A stretch of DNA of 20,352 bases from a virus, in the IMG/VR virus record IMGVR_UViG_3300043449_000316, positions 1 to 20,352 of that record; one strand, 5' to 3'. Under the pieces are notes generated by a model. That model was not told the DNA's origin. It made no database searches and saw only the letters and a list, made by a program, of their open reading frames with translations. The translations under genes were made by a program, and so were the position numbers. Positions 8,038-14,764 of the stretch are shown here, piece by piece (the stretch's first letter is position 1; each line of letters starts with the position of its first letter).

Positions 8038-8243
8038 CGGCGTGCCTTGCCCTTCTTGGGCTTGTCGCTGACGGCGTTGGCCTGCAACTGGACAACCTCC
8101 AACGCCTCGGTGAGGCTGTTCAGATCGCCCACATGCGGGTTGGTGCTGCTGTAGTAGAGCGACATGCCATCGGCGGCGCGGAGCTTGGCGACTGGCAGGT
8201 CGGTAAGAACTTCGATGGTGAGGATGACCTTGCGTGCTTTCAT
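8034..8243 (-). CDS. Small basic-tailed protein of unknown function
   Basis: This gene encodes 69 aa, starting at ATG 8243 with AAGAAGG upstream, and overlaps the next start by four bases. It begins MKARKVILTIEVLTDLPV, a likely beta-strand pair, and ends in a Lys/Arg-rich tail (KPKKGKARR) that could touch nucleic acid. There is no known domain that I can name. The good ribosome-binding site and ATGA coupling make it a convincing gene. Confidence 0.65.
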   Translation of the reverse strand: MKARKVILTIEVLTDLPVAKLRAADGMSLYYSSTNPHVGDLNSLTEALEVVQLQANAVSDKPKKGKARR

Positions 8244-8276
8244 GGTTGCCTTCTTGGGGTGGTGTTCTTGGATGCG

Positions 8277-8342
8277 CTAAATGCCTGCCCAGCTACGGAG
8301 CAGGTCGAGGATGCAGACGATGAGCTTGAGCAGCCAGTTCAT
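8277..8342 (-). CDS. Possible 21-residue hydrophobic peptide
   Basis: An ATG at 8342 overlaps the stop of the SprT-like gene as ATGA and opens a 21-codon frame. It encodes a Leu/Ile-rich peptide with two Trp and a few charged residues, long enough for one short membrane helix. There is no Shine-Dalgarno sequence, so it would depend on coupling. It fills an otherwise empty 95-base gap in a cluster where genes normally touch. Small phage membrane peptides exist, but this could be chance. Confidence 0.35.
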   Translation of the reverse strand: MNWLLKLIVCILDLLRSWAGI

Positions 8343-8662
8343 GGGCCAATCAGTAGCTGGTAGACGCGACTGTAAGCCAACGCCCACTCGGGGTCATGGT
8401 CGCAGGTGGTGGCGTGGCCTTCGCGCCATGCAATCGCGTGGGCCCACTCGTGCATGAGCGTGTCCACGATGGTCTGGTTTGAGCCCTTGCGGATCTCAAT
8501 GACGAAGTGGCTGGGCCGCATGTCTCGGATCTTGAGGGAGCAGGAGCCTAGCCAGCCCTCCTCGTTGATGCGGTCGCGCAAGTAGACCCTCACCGGCAGC
8601 AGCGGCGGCAGCTCTGCACGCAGGCGGGCGACCATGCCCTTGAGGGTCTTGCGCTTGGTCAT
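8339..8662 (-). CDS. SprT-like zinc metalloprotease domain protein
   Basis: This gene encodes 107 aa, starting at ATG 8662 and overlapping the metallophosphoesterase stop by four bases. The zincin motif HEWAH is at residues 71-75 within TLMHEWAHAIAWREGH, with a likely third ligand His89 in DHDPEWALAY. This is the SprT/minigluzincin arrangement (HExxH plus a downstream His). The N-terminal 60 residues look like a beta-sheet preceded by a basic helix. Known SprT-family proteins cleave DNA-bound proteins; small phage versions are common but poorly studied. It could process a head or packaging protein, since it lies in the packaging cluster, but its substrate is unknown. Confidence 0.75.
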   Translation of the reverse strand: MTKRKTLKGMVARLRAELPPLLPVRVYLRDRINEEGWLGSCSLKIRDMRPSHFVIEIRKGSNQTIVDTLMHEWAHAIAWREGHATTCDHDPEWALAYSRVYQLLIGP

Positions 8663-9729
8663 CTCTTCGCCACCGGGCCCGACAGGTTGTACTGCTGGTT
8701 GTAGTAGCCTCTGTCGTAGTACATGCGGAACCGTGGCGTGAGTTGCGTGATGGCTCCGCCCTCGTGCTGCTCGGCTTCGATGATGACGCCGCCGACGTGG
8801 TACTCCAGCCCCTTCTTGCGACCGAAGGTGTCAAGGTCCTTGGTGCACGGGACGAGGATGGCGTGCACGTTGCGGGCTTGGAAATAGCCGTGCTTATGCC
8901 AGTGGCCGAAGGCCCAGATGGCGGGCTTCTCGCCGCCCTGCGCGGCCTCGATGCGCTTCTGCGCTGCATAGCTGATCGCATATGCAGAGCCGCCACCGGG
9001 GTGGTCGATCAGCATGCGGGCGTGGCGTTTGGTCTTCGGATGCTCCAGCGTGATGAAGCACTCCTTGTAGCCGAGGCTCACGAGGTCGTTGCGGCCTGCG
9101 CGGCGTGCGGTGTCTTGCAACATGCGCCCGATGTCCACGCCTTCGCGCTGGCTGTACCAGCCCTCATGGTCATCGCCGCTGACGTAGTGGGTCTCAATAC
9201 CCCGGCGGTGCGGGTACTGCTCCACCATCAGGTCGAGCTGCGCCTGCATGCCGTGGGCGCGGTCGTCGAGCTCGTGCTTGTTGAAGCGTGCCTCGCCCTC
9301 GATCCAGTTGCCTGCGTGGTAGACGCGGGTGATGCCCTCGCGGGCGAACCAGTCGTACAGGTCGTCGAGCACGTCGAGGCGGCAGTGCTTGGAGCCGATG
9401 TGCGTGTCGGCCACGAGGCCGAAGCGGTACGGCTCGTTGGCCTTGCCCTTGACGGTCCAGACGGTCTCGCTGTCGGGAGCGAGGTGGCGGTCGATGCGCC
9501 ATCGGCCAGCTTGCAGCACGAGGTTGGCCCCTGCTGCCTTGTAGTCACCCAACAGCTCCTCGACCTCGCCGGGGCGTAGGCCGAAAGTCTCGCTGATCTC
9601 CTTCTCGGACAGCGACCGTACGAGCAACGCCTGCCGCACCTTCTGCGGGTAGTTGAGGCGGCGCGGGTCGGCGTCGAGCGTGTCGATCAGGAAGCTGTCG
9701 AGGTCGCGCTTCTTAGACTTGCGGCTCAT
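8659..9729 (-). CDS. Calcineurin-like metallophosphoesterase with N-terminal helix-turn-helix
   Basis: This gene encodes 356 aa, starting at ATG 9729 and coupled by ATGA to the gene before it. Metallophosphoesterase motifs occur in order: ADTHIG (D108, H110), AGNWIEGE (N141), SGDDHEG (D186-H188), a lone His243 in DHPGGGS, and GHWHKHG (H276, H278). Residues 25-90 contain LSEKEISETFGLRPGEVEELL and a short wing, a DNA-binding-like helix-turn-helix. The family includes nucleases (Mre11, SbcD) and phosphatases. Its place among the terminase genes suggests a DNA end-processing or packaging-linked role, but the substrate cannot be told from sequence. Confidence 0.85.
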   Translation of the reverse strand: MSRKSKKRDLDSFLIDTLDADPRRLNYPQKVRQALLVRSLSEKEISETFGLRPGEVEELLGDYKAAGANLVLQAGRWRIDRHLAPDSETVWTVKGKANEPYRFGLVADTHIGSKHCRLDVLDDLYDWFAREGITRVYHAGNWIEGEARFNKHELDDRAHGMQAQLDLMVEQYPHRRGIETHYVSGDDHEGWYSQREGVDIGRMLQDTARRAGRNDLVSLGYKECFITLEHPKTKRHARMLIDHPGGGSAYAISYAAQKRIEAAQGGEKPAIWAFGHWHKHGYFQARNVHAILVPCTKDLDTFGRKKGLEYHVGGVIIEAEQHEGGAITQLTPRFRMYYDRGYYNQQYNLSGPVAKR

Positions 9730-10031
9730 GCCTTGACCTTGCCCCTGTCAACGGCTTGCAGGCACTCGCGGACGTGGCGCAGGACGCTGCTGTAGCGCAC
9801 CTCTAAGCCAAGCTCACCTCGTAGGTATGCCTCGACAAACCACTGCCACGACTGCCACTGCTTCGCCTTGCCCGCTCGTCGCATGGCGACGAACTCGCTG
9901 CACAGGCCCGAGACGGTTGCATCGTTGCAGGTGATGCAGTGCGACTTGGGGCGTGCGGTGACTACGAACTCAGCTAGAGGCTTCGCCCCCTTGCGTGGGC
10001 GTTGTGGCTTGCGGGCTGGCTGTGGAGGCAT
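9726..10031 (-). CDS. Small Cys-containing basic protein, possible DNA-binding
   Basis: This gene encodes 101 aa, starting at ATG 10031 with GAGGAAAA about twelve bases upstream. The start lies 62 bases inside the end of the small terminase gene, an unusually long overlap, but no later ATG, GTG or TTG fits. The N-terminus is Pro/Arg/Lys-rich. It is followed by SHCITCNDATVSGLC, which could bind zinc, and a helical part with WQWFVEAYLRGELGLEV and SSVLRHVREC that resembles a helix-turn-helix. Its stop is coupled to the metallophosphoesterase start. Function unknown; a packaging accessory is possible. Confidence 0.65.
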   Translation of the reverse strand: MPPQPARKPQRPRKGAKPLAEFVVTARPKSHCITCNDATVSGLCSEFVAMRRAGKAKQWQSWQWFVEAYLRGELGLEVRYSSVLRHVRECLQAVDRGKVKA

Positions 10032-10440
10032 GGGCTACGTTTTCCTCAAGGGCCTTGATGGCCCTGATATCGTCGAGGAGCTTGCGCGCGTCGTCCTTGG
10101 TGGGCGGCTCCTTCGGCTCACGCTTGGCCCAACGCTCGGGCCAGCGGCGTTCGAGGATCCACGCGCACGCGGTCCATTGCTTCTCGGTGTGCATCAGGAT
10201 GCGCCCGAGGTAGCTCTGTTCGGCTGTAGCGGCAGCTTCTTTTAGGGCCGTGACGAAGTCAGGGTTGCGCCGTTTGTGCTGCCTCATTGCTGCGGCTGGT
10301 ACGCCTGCGGCCTCGGCTGCTCTGTCTGGGTGGAGTCCGACGCGCACAGCACGCAGGATTGCCTCCACCTTTTCCTCGGTCATCACATTGCGTGGACGAC
10401 CCTGCTTGACGGGTTCTTGGTTGCGCTTGGCTTTCGCCAT
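9970..10440 (-). CDS. terS: Terminase small subunit
   Basis: The chosen start is ATG 10440 (MAKAKRNQEP), giving 156 aa; the open frame upstream is low-complexity shadow. Residues 20-58 form a helix-turn-helix: VEAILRAVRVGLHPDRAAEAAGV followed by PAAAMRQHKRRNPDF. A central helical part ends in LERRWPERWAKRE, a hallmark seen in many phage small terminases. The protein would recognise the packaging site and direct the large subunit. Its C-terminal tail is low complexity and overlaps the next gene. No strong Shine-Dalgarno sequence precedes the start. Confidence 0.75.
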   Translation of the reverse strand: MAKAKRNQEPVKQGRPRNVMTEEKVEAILRAVRVGLHPDRAAEAAGVPAAAMRQHKRRNPDFVTALKEAAATAEQSYLGRILMHTEKQWTACAWILERRWPERWAKREPKEPPTKDDARKLLDDIRAIKALEENVAHASTASPQATTPTQGGEASS

Positions 10441-10459
10441 AGCGGCGGACCGTACCGCG

Positions 10460-10849
10460 TCAAGTGGCCGGGGGCAAGAGCGGGTCAGGCAGCTCGACGG
10501 TGACAAGCGTGATGCCGTCAGTGCCGAGCTCGACGGCGGTGCGGCGCAGGGTCCACCGCTTTGCCTTGCCACGCGGGCCGCGTTTGGCCCACGACCAGAC
10601 CTCGAAGTGGGCGGCGCATTGCAGCCATGTCAGCAGGCGCGGCTCGGCCATGGCCTTCTTGAGGCGGGCAGAGTGGCTGCTGCCAGCGCAGGCTTGGATG
10701 CCGAGGACTGACCCGGTCAGGGCCACGAGGTCGATGCAGCCAAACAGGTCCTGCCGGATGCGGGCGTGGGGGTTCCACTTTTCGACGACCTGCACCGTCC
10801 ACTGCATCTTGCGGGCGTGGGCGAGGGTGCGTTGGGTTGGGCTAGACAC
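10460..10849 (-). CDS. PD-(D/E)XK-like nuclease / resolvase-like protein
   Basis: The preferred start is GTG 10849, which overlaps the sigma-factor stop, giving 129 aa; a TTG at 10882 is an alternative. The core is RQDLFGCIDLVAL (D34, D40), then LGIQACAGSSHSARLKK (Q52), and a C-terminal segment with WSWAK followed by KRWTLRR. This matches a phage group in which 'R.DlfGfiDl...' and 'iQ...' form a PD-(D/E)XK-type fold related to Holliday-junction resolvases and VRR-NUC nucleases. The usual Lys after the Q/E is replaced by Cys, so activity is uncertain. It lies between the sigma factor and small terminase. A role in resolving branched DNA before packaging is possible. Confidence 0.55.
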   Translation of the reverse strand: MSSPTQRTLAHARKMQWTVQVVEKWNPHARIRQDLFGCIDLVALTGSVLGIQACAGSSHSARLKKAMAEPRLLTWLQCAAHFEVWSWAKRGPRGKAKRWTLRRTAVELGTDGITLVTVELPDPLLPPAT

Positions 10850-11324
10850 AGATGGCTCGAAGGTAGCGCAGGGCCTTGGCAATTCGATGGCTTATGGCCG
10901 AGCCGGACACCCCGGTCAGCTTGCCGATCTTGGTCTGGTCGTACCCGCACAGGTAGTGCATGACCAGAGCTTGCCGGGTGAGCGGCCCTACAAGGTCGAG
11001 GACGGCCCTAGCCTGCTCCTTGTCGGCCACATGGTCTGGTTGGTCAGGGGCAGGTACTCGGGCCAGCGTTCGCCCCTTGTCGGCTGCTAGGAAGTGCCAG
11101 CCGTGGAGGCTAATGCCGTCGAGGATGGCTCCTCGGATCCGCAGGCGGGCGTAGGGCGTCCATGGCCCCTTGTCCGGGTCGTACTTGGCAAGGGCATCGA
11201 GCAAGCCATCAAGGCCAAAGCTGGCAAGCTCGTCGCGGGTCCAGTAGCCACGCATCCTGCGGCGCAGGCGTTCTGCCACCTGAAGGACTAGCGGCCAGTT
11301 GCGCTCGACGGCGTCGCGGTCCAC
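10842..11324 (-). CDS. Phage-encoded sigma-70-family factor (regions 2 and 4)
   Basis: This gene encodes 160 aa, starting at GTG 11324 one base after the previous stop. Region 2 spans about residues 10-80: DELASFGLDGLLDALAKYDP then PYARLRIRGAILDGI, the -10-binding and core-binding helices as in the FliA/SigB type. Region 4 spans about 104-156: LTRQALVMHYLCGYDQTKIG then VSGSAISHRIAKALRYLR, a helix-turn-helix for the -35 box. Region 3 is short or absent. It would redirect host RNA polymerase to phage promoters. Sitting just before nuclease, terminase and head genes, it could switch on late transcription, possibly including its own cluster. That regulatory role is inference; the family call is firm. 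Confidence 0.85.
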   Translation of the reverse strand: MDRDAVERNWPLVLQVAERLRRRMRGYWTRDELASFGLDGLLDALAKYDPDKGPWTPYARLRIRGAILDGISLHGWHFLAADKGRTLARVPAPDQPDHVADKEQARAVLDLVGPLTRQALVMHYLCGYDQTKIGKLTGVSGSAISHRIAKALRYLRAICV

Positions 11325-11325
11325 G

Positions 11326-11691
11326 TCAGTAGGTCCGCAGGGTCAGCGTGTCGCTGTAGCCGTAGGCCGTGCCCACGCGCAGGAGCCATGTGCCCGGCGG
11401 GATCACGGCGAGAGGCAGGCGGAACTCGGCGGGCCACTGAAGGCTGACCCGCTCGATGCAGCCGTCACGCCACAGGATCAGCGGCGGGACAATGTACGAC
11501 CACCACCAGCCAGTGCCGTCGCCGACCTCAACCACGGTGATCGCCGTCTCGGGCAGCGGCACCGCAAGATACCGCTGGTCGATGTGCGCGATGCGTGGCA
11601 GCAAGTCCACGGCCCCGTCGTCGGTGGCGGTCACGGATAGGTTCTGGGCGGGAAGGGACGCGGCGAGCAAGGCCATGGCGGTGTAGCGCAT
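11326..11691 (-). CDS. Small secreted protein of unknown function
   Basis: The chosen start is ATG 11691, giving 121 aa; the upstream frame crosses a noncoding gap. The N-terminus MRYTAMALLAASLPAQ is a short Sec-type signal peptide with a likely cut after about residue 15. The rest looks beta-rich, with GDGTGWWWSYIVPPLIL and a C-terminal YGYSDTLTLRTY. It is the first gene of the late cluster, directly before the sigma factor. Exported phage proteins often block superinfection or alter the envelope, but I do not recognise a family and assign no function. Confidence 0.65.
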   Translation of the reverse strand: MRYTAMALLAASLPAQNLSVTATDDGAVDLLPRIAHIDQRYLAVPLPETAITVVEVGDGTGWWWSYIVPPLILWRDGCIERVSLQWPAEFRLPLAVIPPGTWLLRVGTAYGYSDTLTLRTY

Positions 11692-11777
11692 GGCACCAAA
11701 GTATACCGCAGGTGTAGCTTGCCGTTGTGATTGCAGAAAGCAGCACGCGGTGCTGGGTTCTGCTAGCGGAATGGCGG
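11692..11777 (-). promoter_or_regulatory. Putative promoter/operator gap before the sigma-factor and packaging cluster
   Basis: This 86-base gap precedes the secreted-protein and sigma-factor genes. On the minus strand it contains TATACT, a good -10 element, about 14 bases before the start at 11691; no convincing -35 lies 16-18 bases upstream. A perfect palindrome, CAGCAC-GCG-GTGCTG, lies at 11741-11755. It could be a regulator site, or a stem ending the preceding transcript since CTTTCT follows it on the minus strand. The call rests on position, the -10 and the palindrome. Confidence 0.4.
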
Positions 11778-12263
11778 CTAGTTTAGATCCGAAAGAGGCC
11801 GCAACTTGATGGCGTCGACAAACCATGCAGGCTTGCCTCTCTGGCCGGGATCCTCAAAGACGCCCAACTTCTGAAACTCATGACCCCAAATCCATCCGCA
11901 GATGGTCATGACCGGAGCTTCGCCAATCACCAAAATGTACTTTTGGTCCAAGGCATCCGAATCCTTGCGCTTCAACTTGTTGTTGCTGCTCCATCGGACT
12001 TCACAGCCAGCCACGTCTGCCTTCTGCGTGTAGGTGCTGGTGTGACCTTCCCAATAGCAGTTCATCCACTTGGCAAATGCCATATCGGCTAGAGATCCTT
12101 GGATGTGCCCATTCCAACAAGTAGAAAGCCCGCCCCACCGAGCCTTGCTATTTCGCACGGCGGCTTCGGCATTGCGGCGGACTCCCAGCATGGCAGCTCG
12201 CTCAATCTCTTCTTGGGTTAGCTTGACCTGCTTTGCTCCAGCAGGAAGGTTTGGTTGATTCAT
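11778..12263 (-). CDS. AT-richer protein of PD-(D/E)XK-like pattern, unknown function
   Basis: This gene encodes 161 aa, starting at ATG 12263 and coupled to the small membrane-protein gene by ATGA. After a helical N-terminus it shows GSLADMAFAKWMNCYW, then KADVAGCEVRWSSNN, then KYILVIGEAPVMTICGWIWG. The order (acidic residue in a helix, D followed by E-x-R on a strand, hydrophobic strand) is that of a group of phage proteins with a PD-(D/E)XK-like core. The catalytic Lys is replaced by Arg, so nuclease activity is doubtful. Base composition is near 50% GC in parts, clearly lower than its neighbours, pointing to separate acquisition. Confidence 0.55.
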   Translation of the reverse strand: MNQPNLPAGAKQVKLTQEEIERAAMLGVRRNAEAAVRNSKARWGGLSTCWNGHIQGSLADMAFAKWMNCYWEGHTSTYTQKADVAGCEVRWSSNNKLKRKDSDALDQKYILVIGEAPVMTICGWIWGHEFQKLGVFEDPGQRGKPAWFVDAIKLRPLSDLN

Positions 12264-12364
12264 CTAAACGGTGGCGGTTGCGGCGGCTTCGACTCCTCCA
12301 TGCAATACAGCAAGAAGCCCCAAACTGCCACAACAGCCAAAGCTTGCCAAAACGCGTCACTCAT
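12260..12364 (-). CDS. Small single-pass membrane protein
   Basis: An ATG at 12364 overlaps the previous stop by eight bases, and the stop overlaps the next start as ATGA. The frame encodes 34 aa: MSDAFWQ, then a membrane helix of about residues 8-20 (ALAVVAVWGFLLY), then a Pro-rich cytoplasmic or periplasmic tail (PPQPPPFR). Overlaps on both sides and a clean membrane segment support it as a gene. Function unknown; holin or spanin roles are not supported, because no lysin is adjacent. Confidence 0.55.
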   Translation of the reverse strand: MSDAFWQALAVVAVWGFLLYCMEESKPPQPPPFR

Positions 12365-12530
12365 TGCCCGGCCAAGGATACCGCCTTCTGATGGAATACA
12401 AACGCTCAACCCACTCGGGGCGCAGGTTGGTGAGGTCGAGTGCCTCGATGAGCAGCAGCAGGGTGTGGATGTCGCGCACGGCCTGCGGCTCGGGCAGCAG
12501 GTCAAGCGGCGTGGTGTCGTACTTCACCAC
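12357..12530 (-). CDS. Small protein of unknown function
   Basis: The best start is GTG 12530 (VVKYDTTPLD), giving 57 aa, because AAGGAGG lies seven bases upstream, the strongest ribosome-binding site in this stretch. A GTG at 12560 is open in frame but lacks one. The protein is mostly helical, with AVRDIHTLLLLIEALDLTNL, and ends in a basic and aromatic stretch (RRRYPWPGNE). It overlaps both neighbours. I do not recognise it. Confidence 0.6.
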   Translation of the reverse strand: MVKYDTTPLDLLPEPQAVRDIHTLLLLIEALDLTNLRPEWVERLYSIRRRYPWPGNE

Positions 12531-12736
12531 GTCTGGGCCTCCTTGCTGAGGGCAACCCACTTGCGGGTGTGGAAGTCACGCAGGTGATGGACGCGGCATA
12601 CGAGACGCTGGGTCTCGACGCCTTCCTCGTTTAGGTCGCGGTAGACAAGCCAGCCTTCGTAGATGACGTGGACCCACTCGGGGTCGTGTTCGGTCAGGTA
12701 AGCAAGCACGCGGGCGGGAACAACATCGGGGTGCAT
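12524..12736 (-). CDS. Small protein of unknown function, first gene after the structured gap
   Basis: This gene encodes 70 aa, starting at ATG 12736 with AAGGAG six bases upstream. Composition is mixed alpha/beta with HDPEWVHVIYEGWLVYRDL and a His-rich part (CRVHHLRDFHTRKW) that could bind metal, but no known motif is complete. It leads a run of four overlapping small genes and follows the 268-base structured noncoding block, so it may be controlled by that RNA. Confidence 0.65.
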   Translation of the reverse strand: MHPDVVPARVLAYLTEHDPEWVHVIYEGWLVYRDLNEEGVETQRLVCRVHHLRDFHTRKWVALSKEAQTW

Positions 12737-13004
12737 GGGGACTCCTTAGGGGTAAAACACCGCCCCGGTTGCCCAGACGGGCGCACGAGGAAGTCCGGGG
12801 CGGTTGCTGCGATGTGCAGCAAGAAGAATCCCAGCCCCGAGGGTTTTGCGTCGAAACCGCTGGAGTGCAGTGCTCCACACGGGGCTGGGTGGCACGCATG
12901 TGCCGAAGGAAAAGTGCGGGCCGGGGGGAAAGGAAAGAGACGATGAGCGGTGTGACGAGCACCAAGACCCCCGACCCGCCGGGAGCCAAGCTCCCTGTGT
13001 ACGG
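12737..13004 (-). ncRNA. Highly structured noncoding block (leader RNA, ncRNA or origin-like element)
   Basis: No convincing gene lies here. Perfect stems follow one another. S1 is a ten-pair stem, 12759-12768 with 12795-12804, enclosing a four-pair hairpin at 12771-12782. S2 is seven pairs, 12804-12810 with 12816-12822. S3 is nine pairs, 12831-12839 with 12880-12888, enclosing two hairpins (12842-12858 and 12861-12877) and so forming a three-way junction. S4 is 12891-12904 and S5 is 12981-12995. On the minus strand S1 is followed by GTTTTA, like an intrinsic terminator or attenuator just before the gene at 12736. S5 lies ten bases after the recombinase stop. Known phage ncRNAs such as GOLLD are much larger; no family is recognised. 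Confidence 0.55.
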
Positions 13005-13853
13005 TTAGAAGTTGGGGATGGGCGGCTCGTCACCACCCTCTTCAGCCTTGGCGGCAGCCTCCTCAAGCTCGGCCTTGCGGGCGCGGTACGCCTCGCGGGC
13101 TGCTTTCAGGTCGCTGCCGGTCAGTTGCTTGGCCGAGTCCTTGCAGGCGTCGAGGCCAGCAAGGTCGCGGGCTGCGTCGAAGCAGGCAAGGATCTCCTCC
13201 AGCAGCACGGGCTGCGGGGCGACGACCTCGGCGGGCTTGACCACCTCGACCTCGGCCACTGGCATCCCTGCGGCGGCCAGCTTGGCGGTAAGTCGGTCGG
13301 TGCCGGTCGGTGCCACAGCGGGCGCAGACTTGCCTTGGATCTCGTCGAGCTCGTCGAGGCTGTAGCTGCCCGACATTACCTCGGCGGCGAACGCACGACC
13401 TGCCGAAGTCACGGCGCGGGCGCGCAGCATGGTCTCGGGGTAGCGTTGCCAGCCTTGGCCTTGGTTCCACAACCCGGCAGCCTGTGCGCGAGCCTTGTCC
13501 CACTTCTCGATGTGGACGGCACCTTTGGGGTCGGTGAGCTTGAGCACCACGCGCTCGGCGGACGACTCGGTCCACTCGACGCGGTAGCCGTTGCGCTTGA
13601 GCAACGCCACCCACAGCGAGTAGTCGGCACCCACCTTGCCCTTGACCACATGCAAGCCACGCATGGCGGCCATCGGGCCAAGGCCCAGTTCGCGGCCTGC
13701 GAGGATGGTGGCAAGAATCTGGCCCTCGGTGCGAAGGTGTTCGGGGATCAGCCCCGACGCGCCCTTCAGCATGCGGGCCAGTTCCATCATCTGAGGGACG
13801 GCGGCGAGCACGTCGGTGCTGGCGGCCACGGTAGCAATCGTCATCTCGGTCAT
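13005..13853 (-). CDS. RecT-like single-strand annealing recombinase
   Basis: The chosen start is ATG 13853 (MTEMTIATVA), giving 282 aa, with AAAGGAAGACGACG directly upstream; the open frame beyond overlaps the exonuclease gene. The core matches a RecT/Bet-superfamily group found in phages: GLIPEHLRTEGQILATILAG, RELGLGPMAAMRGLHVV, then KVGADYSLWVALLKRNGY and WQRYPETMLRARAVTSAGR. These proteins bind single strands exposed by the partner exonuclease and anneal them to homologous DNA. The YqaJ-type exonuclease is encoded 26 bases upstream, completing a recombination pair. The C-terminal 80 residues are charged and probably helical, perhaps for partner contacts. Confidence 0.75.
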   Translation of the reverse strand: MTEMTIATVAASTDVLAAVPQMMELARMLKGASGLIPEHLRTEGQILATILAGRELGLGPMAAMRGLHVVKGKVGADYSLWVALLKRNGYRVEWTESSAERVVLKLTDPKGAVHIEKWDKARAQAAGLWNQGQGWQRYPETMLRARAVTSAGRAFAAEVMSGSYSLDELDEIQGKSAPAVAPTGTDRLTAKLAAAGMPVAEVEVVKPAEVVAPQPVLLEEILACFDAARDLAGLDACKDSAKQLTGSDLKAAREAYRARKAELEEAAAKAEEGGDEPPIPNF

Positions 13854-13879
13854 CGTCGTCTTCCTTTCATCGGCTGCGG

Positions 13880-14764
13880 TCACTTGAGCCGCAGCACTCG
13901 GGACTCGGTCTGGTTGCAGCACTCCTCGTAGATCGAGCTGTACTGCGCCTTCAGTCGTGCGGTGTCGAGTCGCCTCGCCACCTGAGTTTTCCATGTTGCC
14001 ACGGTCTTACCCGTCGCGTCAACAGCGGTGTCGGCATCTTGCATCGCCCGCTTGAGGGCAAGCTCGCATGCTTCCATCTCCTTCTCAAGCTCCGCGATGC
14101 GCTCCTTGAAGATCTGGCGGTTGTTGATGGCGATGATCACGTCCTCGGGCAGCGTGACGCTGCGCCCGGTGGACTTGCGCCACAGGTCGTTGGCCTCGGC
14201 AGCCGTGACCGGGTCGGGCGGAATCTCCTTGAGCACGTTCTCGTGCCAGAACTTGTCGGCCAGCGCACGGAGCTGGTTGACCACGAGCGGGATCTTGCGC
14301 TGCGTGTAGATGCGGAAGTCGCTGCCCGCGATCAGCACGGCGAAGTCCACGCGGTCAAGGCCGAGCACGTCGCAGTACCACTGGCCTTGGCAGGCGTAGT
14401 GGTCCGGCACGTCGTCGCTGTATGCCTGACCCCAGCCCCTGTCGGTGCGTGCGGTCTTGGCCTCGACGACGTAGGTGCTGCCGTTAAGCACGGCCTCAGC
14501 GTCCACGTTTGCCATGCGCCAGCCATCGGCCAGCACCATGTCGCGCTTACGAAGCGTGGCCCCGGTTTGCTGTGCGTAGGTGTCGAGCACCAGCGGCTCC
14601 AGCTTGGTGCCCCAGCTCATCGCGGCGTTCTCCTCGACGGTGTCGCCAAGAACCTTCTCCTTCCAGACTTGGAGCGGCGTCTTCCACGGGTTCAGCCCGG
14701 CGATGGCAGCCACGTCGCTGCCACCGATGCCCTTGCGGCGAAGCTCTGCGAAGGTGTTAGTCAC
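13880..14764 (-). CDS. YqaJ-type viral exonuclease
   Basis: This gene encodes 294 aa, starting at GTG 14764 with AAAGGA upstream. The N-terminus has GIGGSDVAAIAGLNPW and SWGTKLEPLVLDTYA, the YqaJ signature. The PD-(D/E)XK core follows: NVDAE (D88), then VVEAKTA (E101, K103), with a Q-x-QWY motif near residue 130. A coiled coil lies at about 215-240. This family digests one strand from double-strand ends, loading the annealing protein encoded next. It overlaps the preceding small gene by eight bases. The catalytic residues look intact. Confidence 0.88.
   Translation of the reverse strand: MTNTFAELRRKGIGGSDVAAIAGLNPWKTPLQVWKEKVLGDTVEENAAMSWGTKLEPLVLDTYAQQTGATLRKRDMVLADGWRMANVDAEAVLNGSTYVVEAKTARTDRGWGQAYSDDVPDHYACQGQWYCDVLGLDRVDFAVLIAGSDFRIYTQRKIPLVVNQLRALADKFWHENVLKEIPPDPVTAAEANDLWRKSTGRSVTLPEDVIIAINNRQIFKERIAELEKEMEACELALKRAMQDADTAVDATGKTVATWKTQVARRLDTARLKAQYSSIYEECCNQTESRVLRLK

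Noticed and set aside
12831-12888. Cloverleaf-like fold resembling a tRNA
   Set aside because: The closing stem is nine pairs, only two inner arms exist, and there is no T-arm consensus or anticodon-arm geometry.
12804-13931. Plus-strand open frame of 375 codons
   Set aside because: It is mostly antisense to the RecT-like gene and starts inside the structured gap; the protein is low complexity.
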